From the NCBI GenBank assembly GCA_905206805.1, contig CAJLIR010000005.1, positions 27,685-91,684 on the forward strand: a stretch of 64,000 nucleotides of DNA, written 5' to 3'. Shown in pieces: positions 18,107-27,063 of this stretch. The translations under genes and the position numbers were made by a program. The DNA is from an uncultured Caryophanales bacterium. Its GTDB lineage: Bacteria; Bacillota_I; Bacilli_A; RF39; UBA660. Below the pieces are notes generated by a model, which made no database searches, was not told where the DNA came from, and saw only the letters and a program-made list of their open reading frames with translations. The first letter of the stretch is position 1, and each line of letters begins with the position of its first letter.

Positions 18107-18919
18107 CTAATTAGAGGATTGTAACCTATAATTCACAGGTGACAGTCCTTTTAATTTTACTTTAATTCTATCATAATTGTAGTAATTAATATACTCATCT
18201 ATCGCTAAGATTAATTCATCTATATTTTTATATTTATCTTCTTGATCATAAAACATTTCTGTTTTAAGTAAGCCAAAGAAATTTTCCATCATGCCATTAT
18301 CCATACTATTTCCTTTTCTTGGCATACTTTGTTTTATACATTTATTTTTTAATCTTTGGTGATATGATTGATGTTGATATTGCCATCCCTGATCCGAATG
18401 AAATATTAATCCTTCTAAATTTCTGCCATCAAATGCTTTATTAAGCATATCATTTATTTGTTCTAAATTGGGTGATTTAGAAGTATTATAAGATATTACT
18501 TCACCATTAAATCCATCTAATATTGGTGATAAATAAATTTTTTCTCCACGAAGATTAAACTCTGTAACATCTGTATACCATTTTTGATTTGGTTTATCTG
18601 CGTTAAAATTCTGTTCTATTAAGTTATCAGCAATTTTACCAATTGTCCCTTTATATGATGAATATTTTCTTTTGTTTCTTTTTAATGGTTTTAATCCTAA
18701 TTCCACCATTATTCTATAAACTTTCTTATGATTAACATTATACCCTTGATTTCTTAGTTCTAATGTAATTCTACGATAACCATATCTTTCTTTATTATTA
18801 ATAAATATTTCTTTTATTTTATCAATTATTTCTTTATTTTTATCATCTTTATCATTTTTAGATAAAGTATAATAATACACAGATTTAGCTAAACCTGATA
18901 TTTGTAGAAGAATCATCAA
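18107..18919 (-). CDS. IS3-family transposase OrfB (DDE integrase domain)
   Basis: 270 residues from the first Met, but the frame extends upstream to overlap the orfA end, as expected for -1 frameshift production of OrfAB. It has the HTH_21-like segment (KERYGYRRITLELRNQGY) and an rve core with catalytic residues in KWYTDVTEF, FHSDQGWQYQ and NGMMENFFGLLKTE. The slippery stretch is probably GAAAAAG at the end of orfA. The core residues are intact, but with orfA carrying a stop the element may no longer make the fusion transposase. Confidence 0.9.
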   Translation of the reverse strand: MMILLQISGLAKSVYYYTLSKNDKDDKNKEIIDKIKEIFINNKERYGYRRITLELRNQGYNVNHKKVYRIMVELGLKPLKRNKRKYSSYKGTIGKIADNLIEQNFNADKPNQKWYTDVTEFNLRGEKIYLSPILDGFNGEVISYNTSKSPNLEQINDMLNKAFDGRNLEGLIFHSDQGWQYQHQSYHQRLKNKCIKQSMPRKGNSMDNGMMENFFGLLKTEMFYDQEDKYKNIDELILAIDEYINYYNYDRIKVKLKGLSPVNYRLQSSN

Positions 18920-18951
18920 TGGGTATGTTAGCCGAAGTTCACTAACAACAT

Positions 18952-19458
18952 TTACTTTTTCTTCTGTTGTTGATTCTTCCTTGCTTGAACAACGGCTCTC
19001 AATTTTTTTGAGTATTCCAGCTCAGCTTTTAAATATAAATTTTCTTCTTCTAATCTTTTTATTTTTTCTTTATCTGTTTCATTTTCTTTTTTCTTTGTTA
19101 CTTTAGGCATAGTTGGCCGACCTCGCTTTCGTTCAACTATATTATAATTCATTTCTTTATATTTTTTTATCCAATTAGCAAGAATTCCAGGATTTAATAA
19201 ACCTTCATCAATAGATACTGAAGTTATTTATTCATTATTTAATAATACACGATTAATAATTTTTTCTTTTTGATTAGAGGAATAATATTTATTTTTAGTT
19301 GCTCTTAGAATATCATAACCATGTACTTCAATTAATTTATAAATATATTTTACTGTTGTCTCTCTAACTTTATATTTATTGGATATTTGTATTATTGACA
19401 TTCCATTCTTTTTATCACTATACATATTTATTTTATCTTCATAAGTTAATTTCGACAT
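18952..19458 (-). pseudogene. IS3-family OrfA with one in-frame stop
   Basis: Start at the ATG of MSKLTYEDKINMY. A helix-turn-helix (SIIQISNKYKVRETTVKYIY) is followed by a TAA at 19228-19230. The same frame then resumes with a second helical region (NPGILANWIKKYKEMNYN), KRGRPTMPK and a leucine-zipper-like stretch (EKIKRLEEENLYLKAELEY), up to 18952. A single substitution in a Gln, Lys or Glu codon would explain the stop. TAA also rules out simple UGA recoding. Confidence 0.82.
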
Positions 19459-19514
19459 ATAAAAACCTCGTTTCCATGTCCAAGAAACGGGGTTCATATC
19501 AAAATAAGAATTTT

Positions 19515-19682
19515 TTATTTGCTTTGATTATTTCTTTGTGCTTTTCTTGCATCTCTACAAGCTTTACATCTTTGAGGTTTATTAGTAAAACCTTTTTCTT
19601 GATAAAATTGTTGTTCACCAGCAGTGAAAACAAATTCAGCACCACAATCCTTACATTTTAAAGTTTCATCTTTAAATTCCAT
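19515..19682 (-). CDS. Small zinc-ribbon protein
   Basis: 55 residues starting MEFKDETLKCKDCGAEF. Two CxxC knuckles (CKDC near residue 10 and CKAC near residue 39) plus the FYQEKGFTNKPQRC segment match the probable zinc-ribbon family found widely in Firmicutes. Start supported by GGAGG eight bases upstream. The basic tail (RDARKAQRNNQSK) could contact nucleic acid. Its function is unknown. IS3 copy 1 inserted 13 bases after its stop codon. Confidence 0.85.
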   Translation of the reverse strand: MEFKDETLKCKDCGAEFVFTAGEQQFYQEKGFTNKPQRCKACRDARKAQRNNQSK

Positions 19683-19854
19683 TGCATATACCTCCTTTTT
19701 TTGATTTTGATTTAAAAATTTATTTGGCTTTCAAAAAAAGAAAGATACGAAATAAAATTAAACCATCTATAATATAGCATTAATTAATAAAAAAATCAAT
19801 ATACAAAAAATTAATATTTATCACACTATAACATATTATTTATTGAGGTGTTTT

Positions 19855-20841
19855 ATGAAAAAAATATTAGTTTTATTTGGTGGCAATTCTACTGAACACT
19901 ATGTATCTTGTAAATCAGCAAAAAGTATTTTAGAAAATATTGATAAAAAATTATTTAACGTTACAAGTGTAGGCCTTGACTTAAATAATGAATGGTATAT
20001 ATATGAAGATAAATTAGAATATTTAGAAGAAGGAGATTGGATAGACAAAAATGTTATAAAAGTAGAAAATATAATCAGCTTCTTAAAACAATTTGATGTT
20101 GTATTTCCAGTAATTCACGGTAATACAGGAGAAGACGGAAAAATTATAGGATTACTAGAACTTTTTAATATAAAATATGTAGGATGTAATTTAATCAGTA
20201 GCGCAATTGGATTTGATAAAGGGTTTTCTAAATATATCTTCAACGAACTAGGAATACCACAAACAAAATATTTAATTATTCAAAATGACATTAATATTAA
20301 AGTTATAGAAAAAAATTTAAAATATCCTATGATAATAAAACCAGCTAATGGAGGTTCATCAATTGGTATATCAAAAGCTAACAACAAAAAAGAATTAATT
20401 AACACAATTAAAATAGCCCAAAAATACGATAAAAAAATAATTGTTGAAGAATTCATCAAAGCAAGAGAATTAGAAATAGCCATATTAGAAGACAAAAAAT
20501 TAATAATATCTGATCCAGGTGAAATATTATCAGGTAATGATTGGTATGACTATGATGCAAAGTATAGCAATAAGGATTCAAAAACAATAATCGCAAATAT
20601 TCCAAAAAACATAAAAAATTCAATTAAAGAATATGCTAAAAAAGCATTTATCGGAATAAATGCTAAAGGTCTAGCGCGTATTGATTTTTTCTATAAACCA
20701 GATACTGATGAAATTTTTATTAATGAAATAAATACACTACCAGGGTTTACTACAATTAGTATGTATCCTAAATTAATGGAAAACGAAAAAATTTCTTATA
20801 AAAATTTAATTACAAAATTAATTAACAATTCTTATTATTAA
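19855..20841 (+). CDS. ddl: D-alanine--D-alanine ligase
   Basis: ATP-grasp ligase making D-Ala-D-Ala for peptidoglycan precursors. Motifs: LFGGNSTEH at the N-terminus, HGNTGEDG, KPANGGSSIG, an omega loop with DWYDYDAKY (the Tyr typical of D-Ala-D-Ala rather than D-lactate ligases), and the metal-binding FINEINTLPGFT. About 328 residues. ATG 19855 is preferred over an in-frame TTG at 19843, because GAGGTG lies between them. It overlaps the convergent ABC-F gene by 20 bp. Confidence 0.96.
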   Translation: MKKILVLFGGNSTEHYVSCKSAKSILENIDKKLFNVTSVGLDLNNEWYIYEDKLEYLEEGDWIDKNVIKVENIISFLKQFDVVFPVIHGNTGEDGKIIGLLELFNIKYVGCNLISSAIGFDKGFSKYIFNELGIPQTKYLIIQNDINIKVIEKNLKYPMIIKPANGGSSIGISKANNKKELINTIKIAQKYDKKIIVEEFIKARELEIAILEDKKLIISDPGEILSGNDWYDYDAKYSNKDSKTIIANIPKNIKNSIKEYAKKAFIGINAKGLARIDFFYKPDTDEIFINEINTLPGFTTISMYPKLMENEKISYKNLITKLINNSYY

Positions 20842-22429
20842 TATTATAATAATAATCCAATAATTCATCACTATAATTTGTTATTTTACCACTTGGTAAT
20901 ATTAACATTCTATCAATTCCTATTTGATTAACAAAATGTTTGTTATGACTAACCAAAATGATAGTACCTTCATAATCGGCAAAATTTTGTCCGATTATTT
21001 TTTGAGTTTCTGGATCTAAATGATTAGTTGGTTCATCTAGTAACAATAAATTGGCTTTTTTTAACATTATTTTAAGTAATGATAATCTTGCTTTTTCTCC
21101 TGGTGATAAAACGTTAACAAGTTTAAAAGCATCATCACCATAAAAAAGAAAACTTCCCAATAAACTCCTAAGTTCATTAATACTATATTCTTTTGAATCA
21201 ATATTTTCAAAAACAGTTTTATTTAAATCTAATAATTCTTGCTCTTGGGCATAATAAGCAATATCAGTTTTACTACCATAACTTATAGATCCATTTTGTA
21301 TTTTCAAAATTCCCATTATAAGTTTTAATAAAGTAGTTTTTCCTACACCATTTTCACCAACAATTAAAAATCTTTCATGATTATTTATTACAAACGATAA
21401 ATTTTTTATAAGTAATTTATCATAACCAAAATCTACATTATTTAATGTTAATGGAATCTTTGAACCATCTCTAGCAGGCTTAATTTTCATCTTAACAGTT
21501 TTATATTCCTTATCACGTTCAATATTATTTTGCATTTTTTTATTAAGTAATTTTTCTCTACTTTGTGCCATTCTTTTTCTTTTACCAGAAGAATTACTAT
21601 ATAATAAAACTATATCTCTCAATTTTTGTTGTTCTTTTAATTCTTGGGCAATTAATCGTTCCTTATTTTCCTTTTGAAATTCATATTTCTTAAGAAAAGT
21701 ATTATAATCACCATTAAAAATTTGAATATTTTTATTTGCTTTATCAATATACATAATTTTATTAGTAATACTGTTTAAAAAATCAATATCATGAGATATT
21801 ACAAGTATAGTCCCTTTATATTTCTTCAAATAATTAGTAACATATTCTCTAGTTTCAACATCTAAATGGTTTGTAGGTTCATCTAATAAAAATATTGATG
21901 ATTTAGAATATAAAAGATGAGCAAAAGCAATTTTTGATTTTTGACCTCCAGATAAATCATTCATTTTTAAATCTAATAAATTATAATCAATATGCATATT
22001 TTCAATTATTTCAAACAAAATATTTTCTGCATTATATACATCATAATAATCCAACATTTCCTGTACATTAGCAATTTTTTTAAGTATTTTATCTTGTTCA
22101 TTTATAGAAGCAACCGAAACATCATCATATAGTTTTTTTAGTTTTTCTTCCAATTTTGATATTGGTCTAGCACTTAATAAATAATCTAATACAGTAATAT
22201 CATTTGGAACAATAATTTCCTGAGGTAAATAACCTATAGAATCCTTTTTTTCTAAAATAATCTTTCCACTATCTAATTTAGTATCACCTAAAATAACATG
22301 AAAAAGAGTTGATTTACCAGCTCCATTTACACCTACAATTCCAACTTTGTCATTATTATTTAACGAAAAATTAGCATTTTTATAAATGACATTCACACCA
22401 AAACTTAAATTTAATTCAACCCCTCGCAT
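20822..22429 (-). CDS. ABC-F family ATPase
   Basis: 535 residues with two ABC ATPase domains and no membrane segments, the hallmark of ABC-F translation factors. Domain 1: Walker A GVNGAGKST, signature LSGGQKSK, Walker B FLLDEPTNHLD. Domain 2: GENGVGKTT, LSPGEKAR, LLLDEPTNHLD. A Lys/Glu-rich linker of about 80 residues separates them (the P-site tRNA interaction motif region). Members rescue or tune ribosomes; some protect against antibiotics. The subtype is not decidable by eye. The start has only a distant AAGG upstream. Confidence 0.92.
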   Translation of the reverse strand: MRGVELNLSFGVNVIYKNANFSLNNNDKVGIVGVNGAGKSTLFHVILGDTKLDSGKIILEKKDSIGYLPQEIIVPNDITVLDYLLSARPISKLEEKLKKLYDDVSVASINEQDKILKKIANVQEMLDYYDVYNAENILFEIIENMHIDYNLLDLKMNDLSGGQKSKIAFAHLLYSKSSIFLLDEPTNHLDVETREYVTNYLKKYKGTILVISHDIDFLNSITNKIMYIDKANKNIQIFNGDYNTFLKKYEFQKENKERLIAQELKEQQKLRDIVLLYSNSSGKRKRMAQSREKLLNKKMQNNIERDKEYKTVKMKIKPARDGSKIPLTLNNVDFGYDKLLIKNLSFVINNHERFLIVGENGVGKTTLLKLIMGILKIQNGSISYGSKTDIAYYAQEQELLDLNKTVFENIDSKEYSINELRSLLGSFLFYGDDAFKLVNVLSPGEKARLSLLKIMLKKANLLLLDEPTNHLDPETQKIIGQNFADYEGTIILVSHNKHFVNQIGIDRMLILPSGKITNYSDELLDYYYNINNKNC

Positions 22430-22443
22430 AACAACACAACCTT

Positions 22444-23301
22444 CTATTTAATTAAATATTTTTTTCTATTAAAATCTTCAATTTCATCTAAAATATAAAA
22501 TGGATTTAAATTTTTTAATGTAGTCATAAAATTATTATTTTTTGATGATATATATTTATATAAATCAGAATAACTATCATCACACAAATAAAGATTAGAA
22601 GTAAAAATCGTAAAGCTATATAAACACTTTTTTATATTAACTAACTCTTGCCATAATTTATTAATATCACTCGAATTTTTTTCTAAAATATCTATATAAT
22701 TACTGAAACAATTAGAATTATTATATAAATTCATATATGTATATGAATCACCTAATAAAATACTTCTTAAAACATGAACATCATTAACTAAATAAGAATA
22801 ATTTATGAGTTCATACATACTCATTTCTTCAATATTATCAACAGCATTTTTAAATATAGTAACTCTAGCTAAAAAAGTTAAATAGTTAAAACCAACATAA
22901 TTAAAAATTAAAGACAATTTATTTACAATACTTTTTTCATAAGAATTACAATTAGAATAATATCTATTAACATCAACCTCATCATAATAACTCATTAAAT
23001 AATCATTAGAAATAATACTTGCAAAATCATTATTATTCATAAAACAATTGTATAAAACATTTTTATTACTAGCATAATTACTAATATATTTAACAATATT
23101 ACTTGAATTGTAATCATTAATATTATTTTTATTTTTAACATAATAATTTGCAAACAGTATATCCATTAAATCATTATCAAAAAAATTTGTACTTTTAATT
23201 TTTTGTTGAAACGTATTAAATGATTTAAAAGATATTGATTCGTTACAAAATTCATTTAATTTTTCTTGTAATATTACCATTTTTATAATTCTAGCATCCA
23301 T
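22444..23301 (-). CDS. Hypothetical protein, Asn/Tyr/Ser-rich
   Basis: 285 residues, ribosome site TAGGAG seven bases before ATG. No signal peptide, membrane helix or known motif. The composition is very rich in Asn, Tyr, Ser and Asp, with many predicted short helices. It starts 14 bases after the next unknown gene (23316-24329) ends and precedes the ABC-F gene by 14 bases, so the three probably form one operon. The two unknowns are similar in style, but I see no clear alignment. Confidence 0.6.
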   Translation of the reverse strand: MDARIIKMVILQEKLNEFCNESISFKSFNTFQQKIKSTNFFDNDLMDILFANYYVKNKNNINDYNSSNIVKYISNYASNKNVLYNCFMNNNDFASIISNDYLMSYYDEVDVNRYYSNCNSYEKSIVNKLSLIFNYVGFNYLTFLARVTIFKNAVDNIEEMSMYELINYSYLVNDVHVLRSILLGDSYTYMNLYNNSNCFSNYIDILEKNSSDINKLWQELVNIKKCLYSFTIFTSNLYLCDDSYSDLYKYISSKNNNFMTTLKNLNPFYILDEIEDFNRKKYLIK

Positions 23302-23315
23302 AATTTTACTCCTAT

Positions 23316-24329
23316 CTATATATAATATTTTTTTAACTTTTCATTCAGATTATATTTTTCATATAAACTATCATCACTTTCAAAATCAACCATATCCTTA
23401 GTTATATTATTAAAATAAAAATTACCAATTAGATATGCTGAAAAACAATTATTATTTACAAAGTTAAAAAATAATTCATTAAATGATATATTATTATCAT
23501 TTATTAATTTATAAAATTCATTATCTACACTTGATAATATTTCAGAATCATATATTTTTGAAAAATAAATATCACAATATAAATTCTTTAACATTATACT
23601 AAAATAATGTTTTATATAATAAAAATTTTTATTAGAATTTATATCATTAATTAATGCTTTTAAAGATAGGATTTTTTTAACCTTTTCTAAATCATCTACA
23701 TTAGATACAATTTGATTTTTAGCTTCATGTAAATTATTAAATAAACTTACATCAAATAATGTTTCAATATTATTACAAATTTCAACAACATCATCAACTA
23801 AATATGCTTCCTCTGTAATGTTTAAACTTATGTCATTAAAAAAAAGTGCATAATTATACTTATTCTTTTTACAAATATTAATATACCTTTTATTTTTCAT
23901 TAGTGATAATGCAATTTTTTTCTTTCTTGCTTCAGAATAATCTAAATATACAACAAATGTATCAATTATATCATTACATAATTCAAAATCACTAAATATG
24001 TCTATCAACATTTTATTTCTCTTTAAACTTGAACTATTCAAATATTCCAAATATTCTTGATTATCTGTATTTTCATATTCATTCATTAAGATATATACAG
24101 CATACATCAAATTGTATAAACAGTTTTTTTTATCAATATTTTTATATTCTTCACAATCATAATAATCCTTGTTAAACTCATTTAAATTTGTTGTGTTATT
24201 ATTAAAATAATTAAATATATTTTTGTTTATTAATTCATAATCAGAATCCAAATCACTTGAAACAACATTGTTATATAAATCTTCAAATAAACCAATTAAA
24301 TATCTTATATATACTAACATTTTATCCAT
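23316..24329 (-). CDS. Hypothetical acidic helical protein
   Basis: About 337 residues. The start is ATG 24329, because GGGGTG lies just before it; an earlier in-frame TTG overlaps that site. Acidic, rich in Asn, Asp, Tyr and Leu, predicted largely helical, with no membrane span. I recognise no family. First gene of the run leading into 22444-23301 and the ABC-F gene, separated from typA by the typA terminator. Confidence 0.6.
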   Translation of the reverse strand: MDKMLVYIRYLIGLFEDLYNNVVSSDLDSDYELINKNIFNYFNNNTTNLNEFNKDYYDCEEYKNIDKKNCLYNLMYAVYILMNEYENTDNQEYLEYLNSSSLKRNKMLIDIFSDFELCNDIIDTFVVYLDYSEARKKKIALSLMKNKRYINICKKNKYNYALFFNDISLNITEEAYLVDDVVEICNNIETLFDVSLFNNLHEAKNQIVSNVDDLEKVKKILSLKALINDINSNKNFYYIKHYFSIMLKNLYCDIYFSKIYDSEILSSVDNEFYKLINDNNISFNELFFNFVNNNCFSAYLIGNFYFNNITKDMVDFESDDSLYEKYNLNEKLKKYYI

Positions 24330-24371
24330 AATACACCCCAAAAAACTTATTAATCAAATATTATAAACTAA

Positions 24372-24405
24372 AAAAATAGAAAAGTAAATACACCTTTCTA
24401 TTTTC
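24372..24405 (-). terminator. Terminator of typA
   Basis: On the minus strand AAATAGAAAG and CTTTTCTATTT pair around a nine-base loop, followed by TTTTTAG. It overlaps the last typA codons. Confidence 0.65.
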
Positions 24406-26203
24406 TACTATCGAACTTTTTTCTCTCATTAGTATTTAATATTTTTTTTCTAAGTCTTATATGATTTGGAGTAACTTCAACTAATTCATCAGAATTAATA
24501 TAATCAAGTGCGTATTCCAAAGTAATTACACGAGGACGTTTTAAAACAACAGTATGATCTTTACCAGCACTTCTTGTATTTGTTAAATTTTTACCCTTTA
24601 CAACATTAACTGCTAAATCGTTATCTCTTGTATGTTCTCCAACAATCATACCTTCATATATATCTTCACCTGGTTCAACAAACATAATACCACGGTCTTC
24701 TAATTGACCTAAAGCATAAGCAGTTGATTTTCCATTTTCCATTGATACTAAAACACCTAAACTACGTTCACCAATATCAACAGATTCAAAAGGTCTATAC
24801 TCTTTAAATGTATGGTTAATAATACCATATCCTTTTGTCATAGTCATAAAATCAGTTGTAAAACCAATTAATCCACGTGATGGTATTGTATATAAAAGTC
24901 TAACTAAACCATTATAGTTTGTCATATTTTCCATAATTGCGCCACGAACACCTAATTTTTCGATTACATTTCCAACACTTTCTTCAGGACATTCAATTTG
25001 TAACTCTTCAAAAGGTTCACATTTAACTCCATCAATTTCTTTTATAATTACTTCAGGTTTAGAAACTTGAAGTTCAAATCCCTCACGACGCATATTTTCG
25101 ATTAAAATTCCTAAGTGCAATTCACCACGACCAGATACAATCCAAGATTCATTTTCACTAGGTACAACACGTAAGCTTACATCCTTCTCAGTTTCCTTAA
25201 ATAAACGTTCTTCAATTTTACGAGCAGTTAAAAATTTACCATCTTTTCCACTAAATGGACTAGAATTAACACCAAATTTCATCTGTAATGTAGGTTCATC
25301 AATTCTTAAAATTGGTAGGGCTTCTTCGCTTCCTATTTCACATACAGTTTCACCTACTGAAATATCAGGTAAACCTGCAATTGCAACTATATCACCGGCA
25401 TGTGCTTCTTCTATTTCAATTCGTTTTAATCCTAAAAAACCAAACATTTTTTGAATTCTAAACTGTTTAATTGATCCATCTAAACGAACACACGAAACCA
25501 TTGAATTAACCTTCATAGTTCCTCTTTTAATTAAACCTATACCAATTCTACCTACGAAATCATTATAATCTAATAATGCAGGTTGAAATTGAAGTGTTCC
25601 GCTACTTACTTTAGGTGCAGGAATATAATTAACAACTGTATCTAAAATAGGATCCATAGTAGGTTTTTGTGTTGTAACATCAGGATCAAAACTTGATGTA
25701 CCAGCAAGTCCTGATGCATAAATAATTGGGAATTCTAATTGTTCTAAATCAGCGCCAAGTTCAATAAATAAGTCATATACTTCTTCTACTACTTCTTTTG
25801 GCCTTGCAGTTGGTTTATCGATTTTATTAACAACTAAAATAGGAACAACTCCTGCTTCTAATGCCTTCTTCAAAACAAATCTTGTTTGAGGCATAGTACC
25901 TTCATAGGCATCAACAATTAATAAAACACCATCAACCATATTCATTATACGTTCTACTTCTCCACCAAAATCAGCGTGTCCTGGTGTATCTAGTATATTA
26001 ATTCGAGTTCCCTTATAATCAATAGCAGTAGTTTTTGCTAAAATTGTAATACCACGTTCACGTTCAATATCATTTGAATCCATTACTCTTTCTTGAACCT
26101 CTTCATTTGCTCTAAAAGTTCCAGACATTTGTAATAGTTTATCAACTAATGTTGTTTTTCCGTGGTCAACATGCGCTATAATCGCAATATTTCTTATTTC
26201 CAT
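24398..26203 (-). CDS. typA: Ribosome-associated translational GTPase TypA/BipA
   Basis: 601 residues. G1 AHVDHGKTT, the switch II DTPGHADFGGEVER, G4 NKIDKP, and G5 (YASGLAG) in the GTPase domain, then EF-G-like domains III and V and the BipA-specific C-terminal domain (VVLKRPRVITLEYAL). It acts in 50S assembly and stress adaptation. Ribosome site GAGGAAGTG. Complete and unremarkable; ends in its own hairpin terminator. Confidence 0.97.
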   Translation of the reverse strand: MEIRNIAIIAHVDHGKTTLVDKLLQMSGTFRANEEVQERVMDSNDIERERGITILAKTTAIDYKGTRINILDTPGHADFGGEVERIMNMVDGVLLIVDAYEGTMPQTRFVLKKALEAGVVPILVVNKIDKPTARPKEVVEEVYDLFIELGADLEQLEFPIIYASGLAGTSSFDPDVTTQKPTMDPILDTVVNYIPAPKVSSGTLQFQPALLDYNDFVGRIGIGLIKRGTMKVNSMVSCVRLDGSIKQFRIQKMFGFLGLKRIEIEEAHAGDIVAIAGLPDISVGETVCEIGSEEALPILRIDEPTLQMKFGVNSSPFSGKDGKFLTARKIEERLFKETEKDVSLRVVPSENESWIVSGRGELHLGILIENMRREGFELQVSKPEVIIKEIDGVKCEPFEELQIECPEESVGNVIEKLGVRGAIMENMTNYNGLVRLLYTIPSRGLIGFTTDFMTMTKGYGIINHTFKEYRPFESVDIGERSLGVLVSMENGKSTAYALGQLEDRGIMFVEPGEDIYEGMIVGEHTRDNDLAVNVVKGKNLTNTRSAGKDHTVVLKRPRVITLEYALDYINSDELVEVTPNHIRLRKKILNTNERKKFDSRK

Positions 26204-26284
26204 AAATACACTTCCTCTTTGACTGGAGTATTATATCACAATAAATATAATAAAGTAAATATTTTTTTCATTAACAAATAAAAT

Positions 26285-26974
26285 TTATAGTTCTTTATAA
26301 TTTCTTAAAATTTGTTTATACTGTTTTTTATTTTCTAGCAACCATTTTTTATAACTTTTACTTGATGGTTGGTAAGAAAAGAAATCATAGTGACCAGTAA
26401 TTTTAATATTGATACTTATAATGAAGTTATATATATTATTATTCAAATCTTTATAAATACATAAAATTCTATTATGATCTTCGATTGCAATATTGCTATC
26501 ATTTATAATCGAACTAATAATTCTAGCTTGAACTTGTTTTTCATAATTTGCTGCTATATCGAAAGTAGTAAAAAGTTTTTGATTTCTATTTTCACTATTT
26601 TCCTGTGTTCCATCAATAGGCTTACCAGTTAATAAATTATAAAATCTTATATTAGTAGCAACACCATATCCAATGTTTTCAATTAAAAGATTAACTGCAA
26701 TATCTTTTTCATTTTCTTTTAAGTTAATACTATTCAAATTAATATCACCATTAGTATTTAAATAATTTCTGCCAAGCAAAATTAAATAATATCTATATTT
26801 GTCAATTGAATCACAATCGGAAACTTTCTTTAATGCTAAATAAGGTTTATGATTTTCTCTATTTTCATTTTTAATACGATTATTTACTGTAAATATAGTA
26901 GCATATACAGGAATAGCAACAGTAAGTAGTGGCCATATAAAACCAGTCCAAGTTTCTAAAAAATAATCTCTCAT
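26285..26974 (-). CDS. Membrane-anchored hypothetical protein
   Basis: 229 residues. One N-terminal membrane helix (about 12-29, WPLLTVAIPVYATIFTV), a basic junction, then a soluble domain entered through NRENHKPYL, a motif seen in many small one-helix proteins of unknown role. The rest alternates predicted beta strands (LLIENIGYGVATNIRF). Ribosome site GGAGTGA. A terminator hairpin separates it from the large gene upstream, so co-transcription is at best partial. A partner or effector role for that neighbour is only speculation. Confidence 0.6.
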   Translation of the reverse strand: MRDYFLETWTGFIWPLLTVAIPVYATIFTVNNRIKNENRENHKPYLALKKVSDCDSIDKYRYYLILLGRNYLNTNGDINLNSINLKENEKDIAVNLLIENIGYGVATNIRFYNLLTGKPIDGTQENSENRNQKLFTTFDIAANYEKQVQARIISSIINDSNIAIEDHNRILCIYKDLNNNIYNFIISINIKITGHYDFFSYQPSSKSYKKWLLENKKQYKQILRNYKEL

Positions 26975-27004
26975 ATAATCACTCCAATATCATCTAAATT
27001 ATAG

Positions 27005-27034
27005 CAAAAATAGACTTAAAAGTCTATTCTAAAA
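27005..27034. repeat. 30-bp direct repeat carrying yetF 3' codons and terminator (downstream copy)
   Basis: Identical over 30 bases to 30544-30573. On the minus strand it reads the last yetF codons (ILE-stop), then AATAGACTT/AAGTCTATT, then T-rich sequence. It also acts as terminator for the gene at 27064. Confidence 0.8.
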
Positions 27035-27063
27035 ATTTTTCTATAAAATTTTTAAATAATAAA

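Larger units (their letters stand above)
18067..19501 (-). mobile_element. IS3-family insertion sequence, copy 1 (1,435 bp)
   Basis: Ends are imperfect 25-bp inverted repeats beginning TGA and sharing TGAACCCC (TGAATCCC at the left end here) and TTGGACA. The element starts TG and ends CA. Flanking triplets are AAA on both sides, consistent with a 3-bp target duplication. It contains orfA (broken by a stop) and orfB in the -1 frame. It sits between the convergent stops of cotJC and the zinc-ribbon gene. Near-identical over its retained parts to the copy at 50213-51053. Confidence 0.9.

Noticed and set aside
19228..19230. In-frame stop in IS3 orfA as possible recoded codon
   Set aside because: The stop is TAA, not TGA, and TAA ends normal genes throughout the window. 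A simple nonsense mutation is the better explanation.
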